Counted from the stretch's first letter, positions 44,065 through 56,238 are shown. The stretch: 59,082 bases of DNA from Gemmatimonadales bacterium (GCA_030697825.1 JAUYOW010000102.1:1-59082); one strand, 5' to 3'. The notes: generated by a model from the letters alone, not told the origin. Numbers and translations are program-made.

Positions 44065-44726
44065 AGGTCGCCGTGGTGCGGTTCCCCGGCTCCAACCGCG
44101 ATCTCGACGCGCACCATACCGCCCTGGCCGCTGGCCACCAGTGTACGCTGGTGTGGCACGGCTCGACCGATCTCGAGGGCGCCGACGTGGTGATCCTGCC
44201 CGGCGGGTTCTCCTACGGCGACTACCTTCGCCCCGGAGCCATCGCGCGGTTCTCGCCGGTGATGCGGGCGGTCGCCGAGCACGCGAAGGCGGGCCGTCCG
44301 GTGCTGGGCATCTGCAACGGCTTCCAGATCCTGTGCGAGGCGCACCTCCTCCCCGGCGCGCTGGTGCGCAACGAACGACTCGCGTTCGTGGCGAAGATGG
44401 TGACGGTGCGCGTCGAGAACGACGCCACGCCGTTCACCTCCGGCTACGCCGTCGGCCGGGAGCTGCGCTTCCCGATCGCGCACGGCGACGGCCGCTACGT
44501 CGCCGACGAAGTTGCGCTCGACCGGCTGGAGCGCGAGGATCGCGTCGTCTTCCGCTACGTGAACGGCAACCCCAACGGGGCCATGCGGGACATCGCGGGG
44601 ATCACGAACGAGGGCCGGAACGTCGTCGGCCTGATGCCGCATCCCGAGAGCGCCGCCGACGCGCTCGTGGGCTCCAACGACGGGGCGGCCATGTTCGCGT
44701 TGGCCGCGGTACCCGCACACGTCTGA
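44061..44726 (+). CDS. purQ: FGAM synthase glutaminase subunit PurQ
   Basis: 221 aa glutamine amidotransferase: VVRFPGSNRD at the start, ILPGGFSYGDYLRPG, nucleophile Cys in GICNGFQILCE, and the His/Glu pair in GLMPHPES. Delivers ammonia to PurL. After its stop an 11-bp gap with GGAGG leads to the next gene. Confidence 0.96.
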   Translation: MKVAVVRFPGSNRDLDAHHTALAAGHQCTLVWHGSTDLEGADVVILPGGFSYGDYLRPGAIARFSPVMRAVAEHAKAGRPVLGICNGFQILCEAHLLPGALVRNERLAFVAKMVTVRVENDATPFTSGYAVGRELRFPIAHGDGRYVADEVALDRLEREDRVVFRYVNGNPNGAMRDIAGITNEGRNVVGLMPHPESAADALVGSNDGAAMFALAAVPAHV

Positions 44727-44737
44727 CGGAGGTAACA

Positions 44738-45151
44738 ATGAAAGAGCGAACCCTTTTCCTCATCGCCGCCGTGGCGGCCATGTGCGCGAGCGAAGCCCGC
44801 GCGCAGGACACGACCAGCGCGGTCCGCCCCGGCATGACCGAGGCCGACGTCCTCAATCGCTGGGGCGAGCCGGTGGCGGTGCGCCGCGTCAACGACTGGA
44901 CGTACCTGTTCTTCCGGAACAATTTCGAGCGGCAGTGGGGCTACTACGACACGGTCTTCCTCCAGAACGGCCAGGTCGTTGATGCGATCGTGCGCGCCCC
45001 CGAGCACGTGTACCTCGGACCGAGCAGCTCGCCCCCGGACCGGGCGCCTTTCTTCACGCCGCCGGCGACGCCACGGCCCGACACCGCGGCCGGCACCGTG
45101 ACCGGCGTCCGCGTCACCACCCCGACCACCCCACCACGGCCGGAGTTCTGA
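44738..45151 (+). CDS. BamE/SmpA-like secreted protein
   Basis: 137 aa. A signal peptide (LFLIAAVAAMCASEARA-QD) precedes an SmpA/OmlA-type fold: PGMTEADVLNRWGEPVAVRR, DWTYLFFRN, then a Pro/Thr-rich tail. No lipobox Cys at the cleavage site, so it is periplasmic rather than a lipoprotein. BamE helps assemble outer-membrane barrels; membership here is by the GMTEADV..WGEP motif only. Strong GGAGG site 8 bp before the ATG. Confidence 0.72.
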   Translation: MKERTLFLIAAVAAMCASEARAQDTTSAVRPGMTEADVLNRWGEPVAVRRVNDWTYLFFRNNFERQWGYYDTVFLQNGQVVDAIVRAPEHVYLGPSSSPPDRAPFFTPPATPRPDTAAGTVTGVRVTTPTTPPRPEF

Positions 45152-45483
45152 TGGCTGACAAGCCCAGCGGCAACGAAGAGGAGTACTTCCTCAAGCTGGA
45201 GAGGGAGAAGCTCGAGAAGCTCAAGAAGGAGGGGGCGGCGCGCCGCGCGGAGGAGGAGAAGCACGAGCGCCGCAAGCTCCATCACATGCACTGCCCCAAG
45301 TGCGGGCACGATCTGGTCGAGGAGCGCTACCACGGCGTGAACGTGGACCGGTGCACCGCCTGCCGAGGCATCTGGTTCGACGCCGGCGAGGCGGAGGGTC
45401 TGCTCGACAAGGACCCGGGCGCGCTTCAGAGCTTCTTCGGCGACCTCGTCTCGGGCCTCGGCGGAGGAAAGAAGCGCCCGTGA
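45151..45483 (+). CDS. TFIIB-type zinc-ribbon protein
   Basis: 110 aa. A strongly charged helix (residues ~8-45, [13 protein letters not shown]...) is followed by a zinc ribbon, [11 protein letters not shown] and [17 protein letters not shown] (the C-x2-C ... C-x2-C-x-G-x-W-F-D pattern of zf-TFIIB proteins). Function unknown. The ATG overlaps the previous stop, and its stop overlaps purL, so it lies inside the purine operon. Confidence 0.82.
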   Translation: MADKPSGNEEEYFLKLEREKLEKLKKEGAARRAEEEKHERRKLHHMHCPKCGHDLVEERYHGVNVDRCTACRGIWFDAGEAEGLLDKDPGALQSFFGDLVSGLGGGKKRP

Positions 45484-47738
45484 CGGCGCGCCCGCGCCCA
45501 GGCGACCCAGCCATCACGCCGGAGCTGGTCCGCCGGCACGGGCTCACCGCAGCAGAGTTCGACCGCATCCGGGCCATCCTGGGGCGGGATCCCACCTTCG
45601 TAGAGCTCGGCGTCTTCTCCGCCCTGTGGAGCGAGCACTGCTCCTACAAACACTCGAAGCCCGTCCTCCGGACCTTGCCGACCACCGGGTCCCAGGTCCT
45701 CCAGGGTCCCGGTGAGAACGCCGGGGCGGTCCGCATCGGCGAGGGGTGGGCGGTAGCCTTCAAGATGGAATCGCACAACCACCCCTCCGCGGTCGAGCCC
45801 TACCAGGGTGCCGCGACCGGCGTGGGCGGCATCCTGCGCGACATCTTCACCATGGGCGCGCGACCGATCGCGCTGCTCGACTCGCTCCGCTTCGGCTCCC
45901 TCGACTCGCCGCGCCAGCGCTACCTCTTCAAGGGAGTGGTGCACGGCATCAGCGACTACGGAAACTGCGTCGGCGTCCCGACGGTAGCCGGGGACGTCGC
46001 CTTCGAGCCTGCCTACGACGGCAACCCGCTCGTCAACGCGATGTGCGTGGGACTGTTGCGCGAGGATGAGCTGATCCGCGCCATCGCCGCGGGGCCCGGC
46101 AATCCAATCGTCTACGTCGGCGCGCGCACCGGCCGCGACGGCATCCACGGAGCATCGTTCGCGTCCGAGGAACTCTCCGAGAAGAGCGAGGCCCGGCGGC
46201 CGCAGGTGCAGGTCGGCGACCCGTTCACGGAGAAGCTGCTGATCGAGGCCTCGCTCGAGCTCATCGCGTCGGGCCACATCGTTGCGATCCAGGACATGGG
46301 CGCCGCGGGCCTCACCTCGAGCTCGGCGGAGATGGCGGCGCGCGGCGGTGTCGGCGTCGAGATCGACGCCAAGCAGGTCCCGGTGCGCGAGGAAGGCATG
46401 ACGCCGTACGAGGTCCTGCTGTCGGAGTCGCAGGAGCGGATGCTGGTGGTCGCCAAGCGCGGCCTCGAAGACCAGGTCCGGGCGATCGCGCGCAAGTGGG
46501 AGCTCGAGAGCGCGGTGATCGGGCGCGTCACCGACGACGGGCTCTACCGGGTGCGCTGGGGCGAAGACGTGGTCGCCGAGATCCCGGGTGCGCAGCTGGT
46601 CGAGGGTGTGCCCATCCACGAGCCCGACGCTGTGGAGGGCGACGAGGCGAAGGCGCGGCGCACGCGGCCGCTCCCCCCGCCCCGCACCTCCGACCTGGAC
46701 CTGGTGCTCGAACGGCTCCTCGACGTCCCCGCCATCGCCTCGAAACGCTGGGTGTACGAGCAGTATGACACGTCGGTCCAGTCCAACACGGTGATGGGCC
46801 CCGGCGGCGACGCGGCGGTGATCAGGGTCCGCGGCTCGAGCCTCGGCGTCGCGGTGACGAGCGGTTGCCCGGGCCGCTACGTCTGGCTCGACCCGTATGA
46901 GGGCGGCAAGGCGGCCGTCGCCGAGGCAGCGCGCAACATCGCGGTGACGGGGGCGAGGCCCCTCGGCGTAACGGACTGCCTCAATTTCGGGAACCCGGAG
47001 AAGCCCGAGGTCTTCTTCCAGTTCCGCGAGGCGTGCCGGGGCATGGCCGACGCCTGCCGCGCGCTCGATACGCCCATCACCGGCGGCAACGTCTCCTTCT
47101 ACAATGAGAGTCCGACGGGCGCGGTGCTGCCCACTCCGATGGTCGGGATGGTGGGCGTGCTTACGGACGTGACGGCCCGAGTGCCGGCGGCGTTCCGGGA
47201 GACCGGCGACCTGGTCGTGGTGCTGGGCCGGTGCCGGGGCGAGCTGGGCGGCTCGCAGTATCTTTCACTCGAGACCGGCGAAACGTTCGGGATACCGCCG
47301 CGGGTGGATCTCACGGCCGAGCGGGCTCTCATAGATTGCCTGGTAGCGGCCGCGGAACGGCGGCTCCTCCGGTCGGCGCACGACTGCTCGGAGGGCGGCC
47401 TGGCCGTAGCACTGGCGGAGTGTGCGATGGGTGCTGAGCCGCCGCTGGGGGTGGAGGTGGACATGACGAGGTGGGCGGGTGGCGTCGCTCCCGACGCCGC
47501 GCTCTTCGGGGAGGACCAGGGACGCGCGGTCGTGACCGTCGCGGCGGGCGACGTGGAGGCGCTGGCGGCGCTGGCAGCGCGGCACGGCCTCCCCGCGGCG
47601 GCCGTCGGAACGGTGGGGCCGGCGGGCGGGCCGGTGCGCCTCGTGGTGGACGGCGTGACGGTCTCGCGGCAAGTGAAGCGGTTGCGCGAGATCTACGAAG
47701 GCGCGATCCCGCGTCGCCTCGCCCCGGCAGGAGGGTAG
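45480..47738 (+). CDS. purL: FGAM synthase large subunit PurL (PurSQL type)
   Basis: 752 aa from a GTG at 45480, the small-type PurL that needs PurS and PurQ. It has [64 protein letters not shown] and the C-terminal half with [18 protein letters not shown] and [14 protein letters not shown]. Makes FGAM from FGAR. It shares GTGA with the zinc-ribbon gene. Confidence 0.97.
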   Translation: MTARPRPGDPAITPELVRRHGLTAAEFDRIRAILGRDPTFVELGVFSALWSEHCSYKHSKPVLRTLPTTGSQVLQGPGENAGAVRIGEGWAVAFKMESHNHPSAVEPYQGAATGVGGILRDIFTMGARPIALLDSLRFGSLDSPRQRYLFKGVVHGISDYGNCVGVPTVAGDVAFEPAYDGNPLVNAMCVGLLREDELIRAIAAGPGNPIVYVGARTGRDGIHGASFASEELSEKSEARRPQVQVGDPFTEKLLIEASLELIASGHIVAIQDMGAAGLTSSSAEMAARGGVGVEIDAKQVPVREEGMTPYEVLLSESQERMLVVAKRGLEDQVRAIARKWELESAVIGRVTDDGLYRVRWGEDVVAEIPGAQLVEGVPIHEPDAVEGDEAKARRTRPLPPPRTSDLDLVLERLLDVPAIASKRWVYEQYDTSVQSNTVMGPGGDAAVIRVRGSSLGVAVTSGCPGRYVWLDPYEGGKAAVAEAARNIAVTGARPLGVTDCLNFGNPEKPEVFFQFREACRGMADACRALDTPITGGNVSFYNESPTGAVLPTPMVGMVGVLTDVTARVPAAFRETGDLVVVLGRCRGELGGSQYLSLETGETFGIPPRVDLTAERALIDCLVAAAERRLLRSAHDCSEGGLAVALAECAMGAEPPLGVEVDMTRWAGGVAPDAALFGEDQGRAVVTVAAGDVEALAALAARHGLPAAAVGTVGPAGGPVRLVVDGVTVSRQVKRLREIYEGAIPRRLAPAGG

Positions 47739-47742
47739 CCAA

Positions 47743-49137
47743 GTGTGCGGCATCTTCGGCATCTCCGGGCATCCCGAAGCCGCGCACCTGGCCTACCTGG
47801 GCCTCTACGCGCTGCAGCACCGCGGCCAGGAGGCGGCCGGCATCGTCTCGGTGGACGACGCGGGCGTGGCACGCGCCCACAAGGGCAACGGGCTCGTCTC
47901 CGATGTATTCAACGAGGAGATCATCCAGAGCCTTGAGGGAGCTACCGCGATCGGCCACACCCGCTACAGCACCGCCGGCGGGAGCGCGGCGGTGAACACG
48001 CAGCCCTTCCTGGTGCGCTACCGCATGGGCACGCTTTCCATAGCGCACAACGGCAACCTCACCAACGCCGGCGAGCTGCGCCGCGAGCTGGTCGAGGCCG
48101 GCAGCCTGCTCCAGTCCACCGCCGACACCGAAGCCCTCATCCATCTGATCGCCCGCTCCGCCAGGCCCACTCCCGACGAGCAGATCCGCGAGGCGGTGAT
48201 GAAGGCCGAAGGTGCGTACTCGCTGCTCGTCACCGTCGGCCGGGTCCTCTACGCCGTGGTGGACCCGCGCGGGTTCCGGCCGCTGATGCTCGGCAAGGTG
48301 GGCGACGCGACGGTGGTGGCTTCCGAGAGCTGCGCGCTCGACATCGTGGGCGCGCGCATCACCTGCGAGCTGGAGCCCGGGAGCGTGGTCCGCATCGAAG
48401 GCGGGCAGGTGGAATACCTGGAGCCGCTGCCGCCCAAGCCGCTCAAGCGCTGCGTGTTCGAGCTGGTGTACTTCTCCCGCCCCGACAGCATGGTCTTCGG
48501 CGAGAGCGTCAACCTGTTCCGCCGCAACCTCGGCCGGGCGCTGGCGCGGGAGCACCCCGCCCCGGGGTCCGACTGCGTCTTCTCCGTGCCCGACTCGTCC
48601 AACGCCGCCGCGCTGGGTTACGCCGAAGCGGCCGGGCTGCCGCTGGAGCACGCGCTGATCCGGAACCACTACGTAGGCCGGACCTTCATCCACCCCGTGC
48701 AGGCGGGCCGCGACGCCAAGGTGAAGATCAAGTACAACGCGGTGCGCGAGATCATCGCGGGCAAGAGCGTCGTAGTGGTGGACGACTCCATCGTCCGCGG
48801 CACGACCAGCCGCGGCCTCGTGGCGATGATCCGGCAGGCCGGCGCGCGCGCGGTGCATTTCCGCGTCGCGTCGCCGCCCACCGTCGGGCCGTGCTACTAC
48901 GGGATCGACACGCCCACCCGCCAGGAGCTGATCGCGTCCAACCACACCGTCGAGGAGATCCGGAAGTACCTCGCCGTGGACTCACTCGGGTACTTGTCGC
49001 TCGACGGGATGGTACACGCGAGCGAGGGAGACGCCGACCGCTTCTGTCACGCCTGTTTCTCCAACCAGTACCCCACCGAGATCCCGGCGGACGCCACGAC
49101 ATCGGGCTATGCCGCGGACCTCGTACGCACTTCATAG
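47743..49137 (+). CDS. purF: Amidophosphoribosyltransferase
   Basis: First step of purine synthesis. 464 aa starting GTG-Cys: the nucleophile Cys2 is followed by GIFGIS, with GLYALQHRGQEAAG and the PRPP loop VVVVDDSIVRGTTSR. Four Cys occupy the [4Fe-4S] positions of the Bacillus-type enzyme (VASESCALD, GPCYYGIDTP, FCHAC). The propeptide that such enzymes usually carry is absent, and no in-frame start lies upstream. It follows purL after 4 bp. Confidence 0.96.
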   Translation: MCGIFGISGHPEAAHLAYLGLYALQHRGQEAAGIVSVDDAGVARAHKGNGLVSDVFNEEIIQSLEGATAIGHTRYSTAGGSAAVNTQPFLVRYRMGTLSIAHNGNLTNAGELRRELVEAGSLLQSTADTEALIHLIARSARPTPDEQIREAVMKAEGAYSLLVTVGRVLYAVVDPRGFRPLMLGKVGDATVVASESCALDIVGARITCELEPGSVVRIEGGQVEYLEPLPPKPLKRCVFELVYFSRPDSMVFGESVNLFRRNLGRALAREHPAPGSDCVFSVPDSSNAAALGYAEAAGLPLEHALIRNHYVGRTFIHPVQAGRDAKVKIKYNAVREIIAGKSVVVVDDSIVRGTTSRGLVAMIRQAGARAVHFRVASPPTVGPCYYGIDTPTRQELIASNHTVEEIRKYLAVDSLGYLSLDGMVHASEGDADRFCHACFSNQYPTEIPADATTSGYAADLVRTS

Positions 49138-49147
49138 GAATACCGGC

Positions 49148-51805
<2,658 letters not shown>

Positions 51806-51892
51806 CCTGGGGCGGCAGGTATTTGCTTCGTTATCCACTTATGCGGGCAGTCCGCGCCGGCACCGCCTGACCCTTAACCCGCTTGCCCTCGC

Positions 51893-52237
51893 CTACAGTT
51901 CGAGGACGGTACGCAGGCCGTCGTCCACCTGTCGGAGGAGACTGGTGGGTAGGTGACCAACCCGCTCGGTCAGCAGCCGGCGGTCAATGGTGAGGACTTG
52001 CGAGACGTTTGCCACTGAGTCACGCGGCAGGCTCGCGGCGCGGGCCGGGAGCAACACATTGCCGGGCGCTTCAACGAGATGCAGGTTGGATGTCAGGACT
52101 ACGACTATCGCCGTGGCCAGCCGACTGCGATTGAATGCATCCCCTTGAACCACGAGCACGGGTCGGCGGTAACCGGGCCCCAAGCCAGCTGCATCCGGCA
52201 GGTTGGCCCACCAGACGTCGCCGCGATTCAACTGCAC
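51893..52237 (-). CDS. MazF/PemK-type endoribonuclease toxin
   Basis: 114 aa from a GTG at 52237, two codons after the antitoxin stop. The PemK fold is clear: LNRGDVWWANLPDAAG, GYRRPVLVVQGDAFNRS, TAIVVVLTSNLHLVEAPGNV, SVANVSQVLTIDR. MazF-family toxins cut single-stranded mRNA at short sites. A longer frame extends left of the antitoxin stop, but the GTG start fits family length. Confidence 0.88.
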   Translation of the reverse strand: MQLNRGDVWWANLPDAAGLGPGYRRPVLVVQGDAFNRSRLATAIVVVLTSNLHLVEAPGNVLLPARAASLPRDSVANVSQVLTIDRRLLTERVGHLPTSLLRQVDDGLRTVLEL

Positions 52238-52238
52238 T

Positions 52239-52475
52239 CTACCACTTCTCGCGCGCCAGCGCTCGTTCTTGGGCGGTTGCGAAGGCAGGGTCCAGCCGAC
52301 TATCCTCGGCGGCGTAAACAGCATTCAGCCGCTTCGTGATCTGATCGGCCTTGTGCTTGGCCAGGTACTCCGCCAGCGCCCGCGCGAAGAGCTCGCTGCG
52401 GCTCACGCCCAGGCGCTTGGCCAGGGCATCGCCGGACCGGAAGAGGCTATCGGGTAGGGAGATCGCCGTTTTCAT
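52239..52475 (-). CDS. Ribbon-helix-helix antitoxin (MazE-like)
   Basis: 78 aa. The N-terminus MKTAISLPDSLFRSGDALAK and LGVSRSELFARALAEYL form a ribbon-helix-helix; the C-terminal acidic tail (AAEDSRLDP...) should wrap the MazF toxin. The ATG at 52475 lies 6 bp after a TATACT box, so the message is probably leaderless. It is upstream of, and near-overlapping with, mazF. The 5' part of the locus cuts into a YCII gene. Confidence 0.85.
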   Translation of the reverse strand: MKTAISLPDSLFRSGDALAKRLGVSRSELFARALAEYLAKHKADQITKRLNAVYAAEDSRLDPAFATAQERALAREKW

Positions 52476-52683
52476 ACCGCAGTATAAACTCGGTGGGCCG
52501 CGGGGGAAAGCGGTCCAACCCTCGCGCGCCCTTCGAGCTCGGGTGGAGCCCCTCGGCCGCGAGCAGGACGCCGGCCTTCACCAGCTCCTCGTTGTACTTC
52601 CCCATGATCTCGAGGTCCTGCGCTGACGGGAGCATGCCCGCTTCCGTGTTCTTGTCGGCCCTGAGCAGCATCATGAATCGCAT
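52447..52683 (-). pseudogene. YCII/DGPF-domain gene truncated by the MazEF locus
   Basis: The first ~53 residues (MRFMMLLRADKNTEAGMLPS, MGKYNEELVKAGVLLAAEGL, HPSSKGAR) are a near-perfect start of a YCII-related (YCII/DGPF) protein, normally ~130-140 aa. After GAR the family sequence (VRFSGGKP, TDGPFAETKE) is gone and the frame runs into the antitoxin gene. So 3' sequence was lost where the toxin-antitoxin locus begins. The remaining part lacks the DGPF motif. Confidence 0.8.
52481..52486 (-). promoter_or_regulatory. -10 box of the MazEF-like operon
   Basis: TATACT on the minus strand ends 5 bp before the antitoxin ATG. At 17 bp the -35 is TTTCCC, a poor match. The expected start point falls on the ATG itself. 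A small ACCG/CGGT dyad spans this box. Confidence 0.4.
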
Positions 52684-52878
52684 GGTTGTGTCTCCGCTTG
52701 GTTAGGAGCCGGGTTTCCGGGCGGTCTCGACCGGGTGTGAACCCTGGCTCTATTGTCACGACGAACGAGGGGCGGCGAAATCGACAGTTTCAGTATCGTT
52801 CCCTCGGACGTATTTGTTAAGTGTCGGCAATGCTATGACTTGATCCGTTCCGCGGTTGGCCGGCGACAGGAGAGCGAC

Positions 52879-53202
52879 ATGTTCACTCTCAGCACGGCAG
52901 ACGACCAGGTGATCCGCGATCCAAGCCCGGAGCAGATCAGTGCCGTGATCGAAGGCCTCGCTCCCGGCGGAGACTCGTTCGCCATACTGGCCACCGACGC
53001 CGACGAGCTCACCTTCATTCAGGCCATAGGAAGCCCTTCAGAAGGCTTTTCGCTGGAGTATCAGGATGGATCTCTGGATCGGCACTTCGAGTGCACCAGC
53101 CAGGACCTCACGCCGGAGCATGTGGTGCTGGCGTTCCGGTCATATCGACGCGGTGAGCCGGCCTGGAAGACGGCTTTCGCCTGGCGGCGACTCGAGCTGT
53201 AA
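52879..53202 (+). CDS. Small uncharacterised protein (Imm1-like)
   Basis: 107 aa from the ATG at 52879, which follows an AGGAGAG ribosome site; the open frame to 52753 has no protein character. The protein has acidic strands (FSLEYQDGSLDRHFEC) and ends in a helix plus strand (LTPEHVVLAFRSYRRGEPAWKTAFAWRRLEL). This layout resembles small immunity-type proteins of the Imm1 group, which are often found alone. The family name is a guess; the coding call is firm. Confidence 0.6.
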   Translation: MFTLSTADDQVIRDPSPEQISAVIEGLAPGGDSFAILATDADELTFIQAIGSPSEGFSLEYQDGSLDRHFECTSQDLTPEHVVLAFRSYRRGEPAWKTAFAWRRLEL

Positions 53203-53319
53203 TGGCACCATGCTTGCCGGTTGTCCTGATTCTCGGACGCGCTGCGGCTGGCGTCCTGCCCGCTGCCGCGCCACATTCGTGTGGGCCGACAACGCAGCGC
53301 AGCCGGAAGGGGGACGAGC

Positions 53320-53565
53320 ATGGAACGACCATCGGGACAACGCCGCCAGGGAGAACGCCGCCGGCTGTTGGACCAGCGTTCGCCGATCGCGCGCCGGCTG
53401 CGGCGCGCCTTCCCGGATGCCCGCGTCGTGGCCATCTCGGGGCGGCCCTCCTACGCGGGAGGCCTGGACCCGCTCGCGGTCGCGCAAGGACTCGGCGCGG
53501 TCCGCACGATCCGGATGCCGATCTCCCGCGACCAGCTGCTGCGGATCGTGGAGGAGGTGCGATGA
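53320..53565 (+). pseudogene. C-terminal fragment of a response-regulator receiver domain
   Basis: 81 aa from the ATG at 53320. The stretch RRAFPDARVVAISGRPSYAG and LAVAQGLGAVRTIRMPISRD matches the second half of a REC domain (strand 4 to helix 5). The phospho-acceptor Asp and the first half are absent, and the usual Lys of the KP motif is Met. It cannot be phosphorylated in the normal way. It overlaps DUF305 by ATGA, so it may still be translated as a leader. Confidence 0.6.
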
Positions 53566-54266
53566 GCGTCAGGCGACGGCGACGGTGCGGATCGTATCCG
53601 CGAATGTTGGCGGCAGTTCTGCTCGCCGTCGTTGCCGTCGCGGCCTGCGGCAGCGCGACCCGGGCGCCGGCGCGCCGCGGCGCAGAGCCCCGCACCGGGG
53701 ATCAGGCCATCCTCACGCCCGCGGCTATGGCGAGGGCCGACAGCGGTCGGCCTCCCTACACCGCGGCGGACGCGCACTTCATGTCCGGCATGATCGGCCA
53801 CCACGCGCAGGCGGTGCTGATGGCCGGCTGGGCGCCCACCCACGGCGCGAGTCAGGCGGTGCGCGCCCTGTGCGAACGGATCGTCGTGGGCCAGCTTGAC
53901 GAGATCGTGGTCATGCAGCGCTGGCTCCGGGAACGGCATGAAACGGTTCCGGACGCGGACGCGTCGTACCACATGATGGCCGGCATGGATCACCCCATGC
54001 TCATGCCCGGGATGTTGACCGCCCAGCAGCTGGCGCAATTGGATCGCGCGAGGGGCCCCGAGTTCGACCGGCTGTTCCTGACCTTCATGATCCAGCACCA
54101 CCGGGGCGCGATCACGATGGTGGAGCGGCTGTTCGGCGCGCAGGGCGCCGCCCAGGACGACACCGTCTTCAAGTTCGCCTCCGACGTGAACGCCGACCAG
54201 ACCACCGAGATCGACCGCATGAACACCATGCTCACGACGATGCCCACTGGAGAGCGCAGCCCATGA
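53562..54266 (+). CDS. DUF305 protein, secreted (ferritin-like metal-binding candidate)
   Basis: 234 aa. A Arg-rich start and hydrophobic signal (LAAVLLAVVAVAACGS) with a lipobox AAC, so probably a lipoprotein. The DUF305 domain has two HH motifs: FMSGMIGHHAQAVLMA and FMIQHHRGAITMVERL, typical of four-helix bundles near copper or metal-resistance genes. A Met-rich stretch (MMAGMDHPMLMPGM) could bind copper. ATGA overlaps link it to the REC fragment and to the LVIVD gene. Confidence 0.85.
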   Translation: MSVRRRRRCGSYPRMLAAVLLAVVAVAACGSATRAPARRGAEPRTGDQAILTPAAMARADSGRPPYTAADAHFMSGMIGHHAQAVLMAGWAPTHGASQAVRALCERIVVGQLDEIVVMQRWLRERHETVPDADASYHMMAGMDHPMLMPGMLTAQQLAQLDRARGPEFDRLFLTFMIQHHRGAITMVERLFGAQGAAQDDTVFKFASDVNADQTTEIDRMNTMLTTMPTGERSP

Positions 54267-56134
54267 GATCCAAGTCTTCGTCCGTTCGCCCGCTCGCGTC
54301 CCTGTCCCTCGGGGCCGTTCTGCTGTCCGCCGCGGCGTGCGCCAGAACGTCGTCCTCGTCGGCCCCCGCCGCCCTGTCGCCCGCGCCCGACTGGTCGGTG
54401 ACGGCGCCCAGCCCCGATCCGCGGGTCGGACTGCGCGCCGGGTGGTTCGACGCCGCCGAAGTGACCTGGAACATGCGCGTGGTCTCGAGGACCCCGCCCT
54501 CGGCGCCGTTCATCAATCGGAGCACTCCGGGCGACTTCCGGCTCATCAACTCGGACCTCTCGTTCGTCGGGCATTACATCATCCAGGGCAACTTCAGCGG
54601 CTATCAGGTCTGGGACATCTCGCAGCCGAGCCACCCCACCCTGCGCACGTCCTACGTCTGCCCCGGTTCGCAGAGTGACGTCTCGGTCTATCGCAGGCTG
54701 ATGTTCGTGTCCGGCGAGGCCATGAACGGCCGCACCGACTGCGGCACGCAGGGCGTCCCCGACACGGTGAGCCACGACCGGCTGCGCGGCATCCGCATCT
54801 TCGACATCACCGATATCGCCCACCCGCGTTACCTGGCCAACGTGCAGACCTGCCGGGGCTCGCACACCCACACGGTGGTGACCGACCCGAACGACACCGC
54901 GAACATCTACATCTACATCTCCGGCTCGGCCCCGGTGCGCTCGCCCAACGAGCTCGCCGGCTGCTCGAACCTGATGCCGGACCGGGACCCCAACAGCGCG
55001 CTGTTCCGTATCGAGGTCATCCGGGTGCCGCTTGCCGCGCCTGAGCAAGCGCGGATCGTGAGCTCGCCGCGGATCTTTAGTGACCTCGCCGCACCGGCCC
55101 GACACCCCGAGCTCCGTGCCGATTCGATCGCCGCCTCCGAACGGGCGGCCGCCGAGCGCCGGCGAACCGGCGCCGCCGCGCCGCCGCCGGAGCCGAGGAC
55201 CGGACCCAACCAGTGCCACGACATCACCGTCTATGCGGCGATCGGCCTCGCCGGCGGCGCGTGCGGCGGCTACGGCCTCCTGCTCGACATCCGCGATCCG
55301 GCCCACCCGCGGCGGATCGGCGCGGTGGCCGACTCGAACTTCTCCTACTGGCACTCCGCGACGTTCAACAACGACGGCACCAAGATCCTGTTCACCGACG
55401 AGTGGGGCGGCGGCTTGCATCCCCGCTGCCGCGTGACGGACAAGTATGAGTGGGGTGCCAACGCGATATTCACCCTGGTCAACAACACGATGACGTTCAC
55501 GAGTTACTACAAGATGCCGGCCCCGCAGACGCCCAATGAGAACTGCGTGGCCCACAACGGGACGCTCATCCCGATCCCCGGGCGCGACATCATGGCCCAG
55601 GGCTGGTATCAGGGTGGCATCTCGGTCTTCGACTGGACCGATCCGGCGCACCCGAGGGAGATCGCCTACTTCGACCGCGGCCCGATGGACTCGACCACAC
55701 TCTACGGCGCCGGGTCGTGGGCCGCCTACTGGTACAACGGATACATCGTGAGCTCCGAGCTCGCACGCGGGCTCGACATCTTCGAGCTGACGCCTAGCGC
55801 GCTCCTCTCGCAGAACGAGATCGACGCGGCGAAGCTGGTGCAGGTGGACTATTTGAACCCGCAGGATCAGCAGAGGCTGGTCTGGCCCCCGAGCTTCGTG
55901 GTACCGCGCGCCTACCTCGACCAGCTCGCGCGGTCGAACGGCCTGGCGGCCGACCGGGTGTCGGCGGTGAGGAATGAGCTGGCCCGCGCCGAGAGGCTTT
56001 CGAGGGCGCAGCGGCGGGACGCGCTGACGCAGCTGGCGACGCAACTGAACGGTGACGAGGAGGGAGCCGCCGACCAGGCCAAGGTGCGGGCGCTGGCCGC
56101 GGCGGTGAGGGACCTGGCCGACGCGCAGCTCTGA
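54263..56134 (+). CDS. LVIVD-repeat lipoprotein
   Basis: 623 aa. The lipobox SAAAC is near residue 26. The body is a beta-propeller of LVIVD-like blades (GYQVWDISQPSHPTLRTSYV, GIRIFDITDIAHPRYLANVQ, GLLLDIRDPAHPRRIGAVAD, GISVFDWTDPAHPREIAYFD). His clusters (SHTHTVV, YWHSATF, VAHNGT) face the propeller. A C-terminal helical region follows (AERLSRAQRRDAL...). Such proteins sit on the cell surface, with unknown partners. It is linked to DUF305 by ATGA, a frequent pair. Confidence 0.85.
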   Translation: MRSKSSSVRPLASLSLGAVLLSAAACARTSSSSAPAALSPAPDWSVTAPSPDPRVGLRAGWFDAAEVTWNMRVVSRTPPSAPFINRSTPGDFRLINSDLSFVGHYIIQGNFSGYQVWDISQPSHPTLRTSYVCPGSQSDVSVYRRLMFVSGEAMNGRTDCGTQGVPDTVSHDRLRGIRIFDITDIAHPRYLANVQTCRGSHTHTVVTDPNDTANIYIYISGSAPVRSPNELAGCSNLMPDRDPNSALFRIEVIRVPLAAPEQARIVSSPRIFSDLAAPARHPELRADSIAASERAAAERRRTGAAAPPPEPRTGPNQCHDITVYAAIGLAGGACGGYGLLLDIRDPAHPRRIGAVADSNFSYWHSATFNNDGTKILFTDEWGGGLHPRCRVTDKYEWGANAIFTLVNNTMTFTSYYKMPAPQTPNENCVAHNGTLIPIPGRDIMAQGWYQGGISVFDWTDPAHPREIAYFDRGPMDSTTLYGAGSWAAYWYNGYIVSSELARGLDIFELTPSALLSQNEIDAAKLVQVDYLNPQDQQRLVWPPSFVVPRAYLDQLARSNGLAADRVSAVRNELARAERLSRAQRRDALTQLATQLNGDEEGAADQAKVRALAAAVRDLADAQL

Positions 56135-56158
56135 TCGCCACGGTCTAGGCCCGCGAGC

Positions 56159-56188
56159 CTTGACGCCGCGCCGCGCGCTGCCATATAT
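56159..56188 (+). promoter_or_regulatory. Putative promoter of the TonB-dependent receptor
   Basis: -35 TTGACG (56159-56164) and -10 TATATG (56183-56188) with an 18-bp spacer. It lies ~50 bp before the start codon in a 104-bp gap. Confidence 0.45.
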
Positions 56189-56238
56189 GAGGCCCGGAAG
56201 GCGCTTTGTCCGTTCTACCCCACCCCGCTGGAGGCCCC

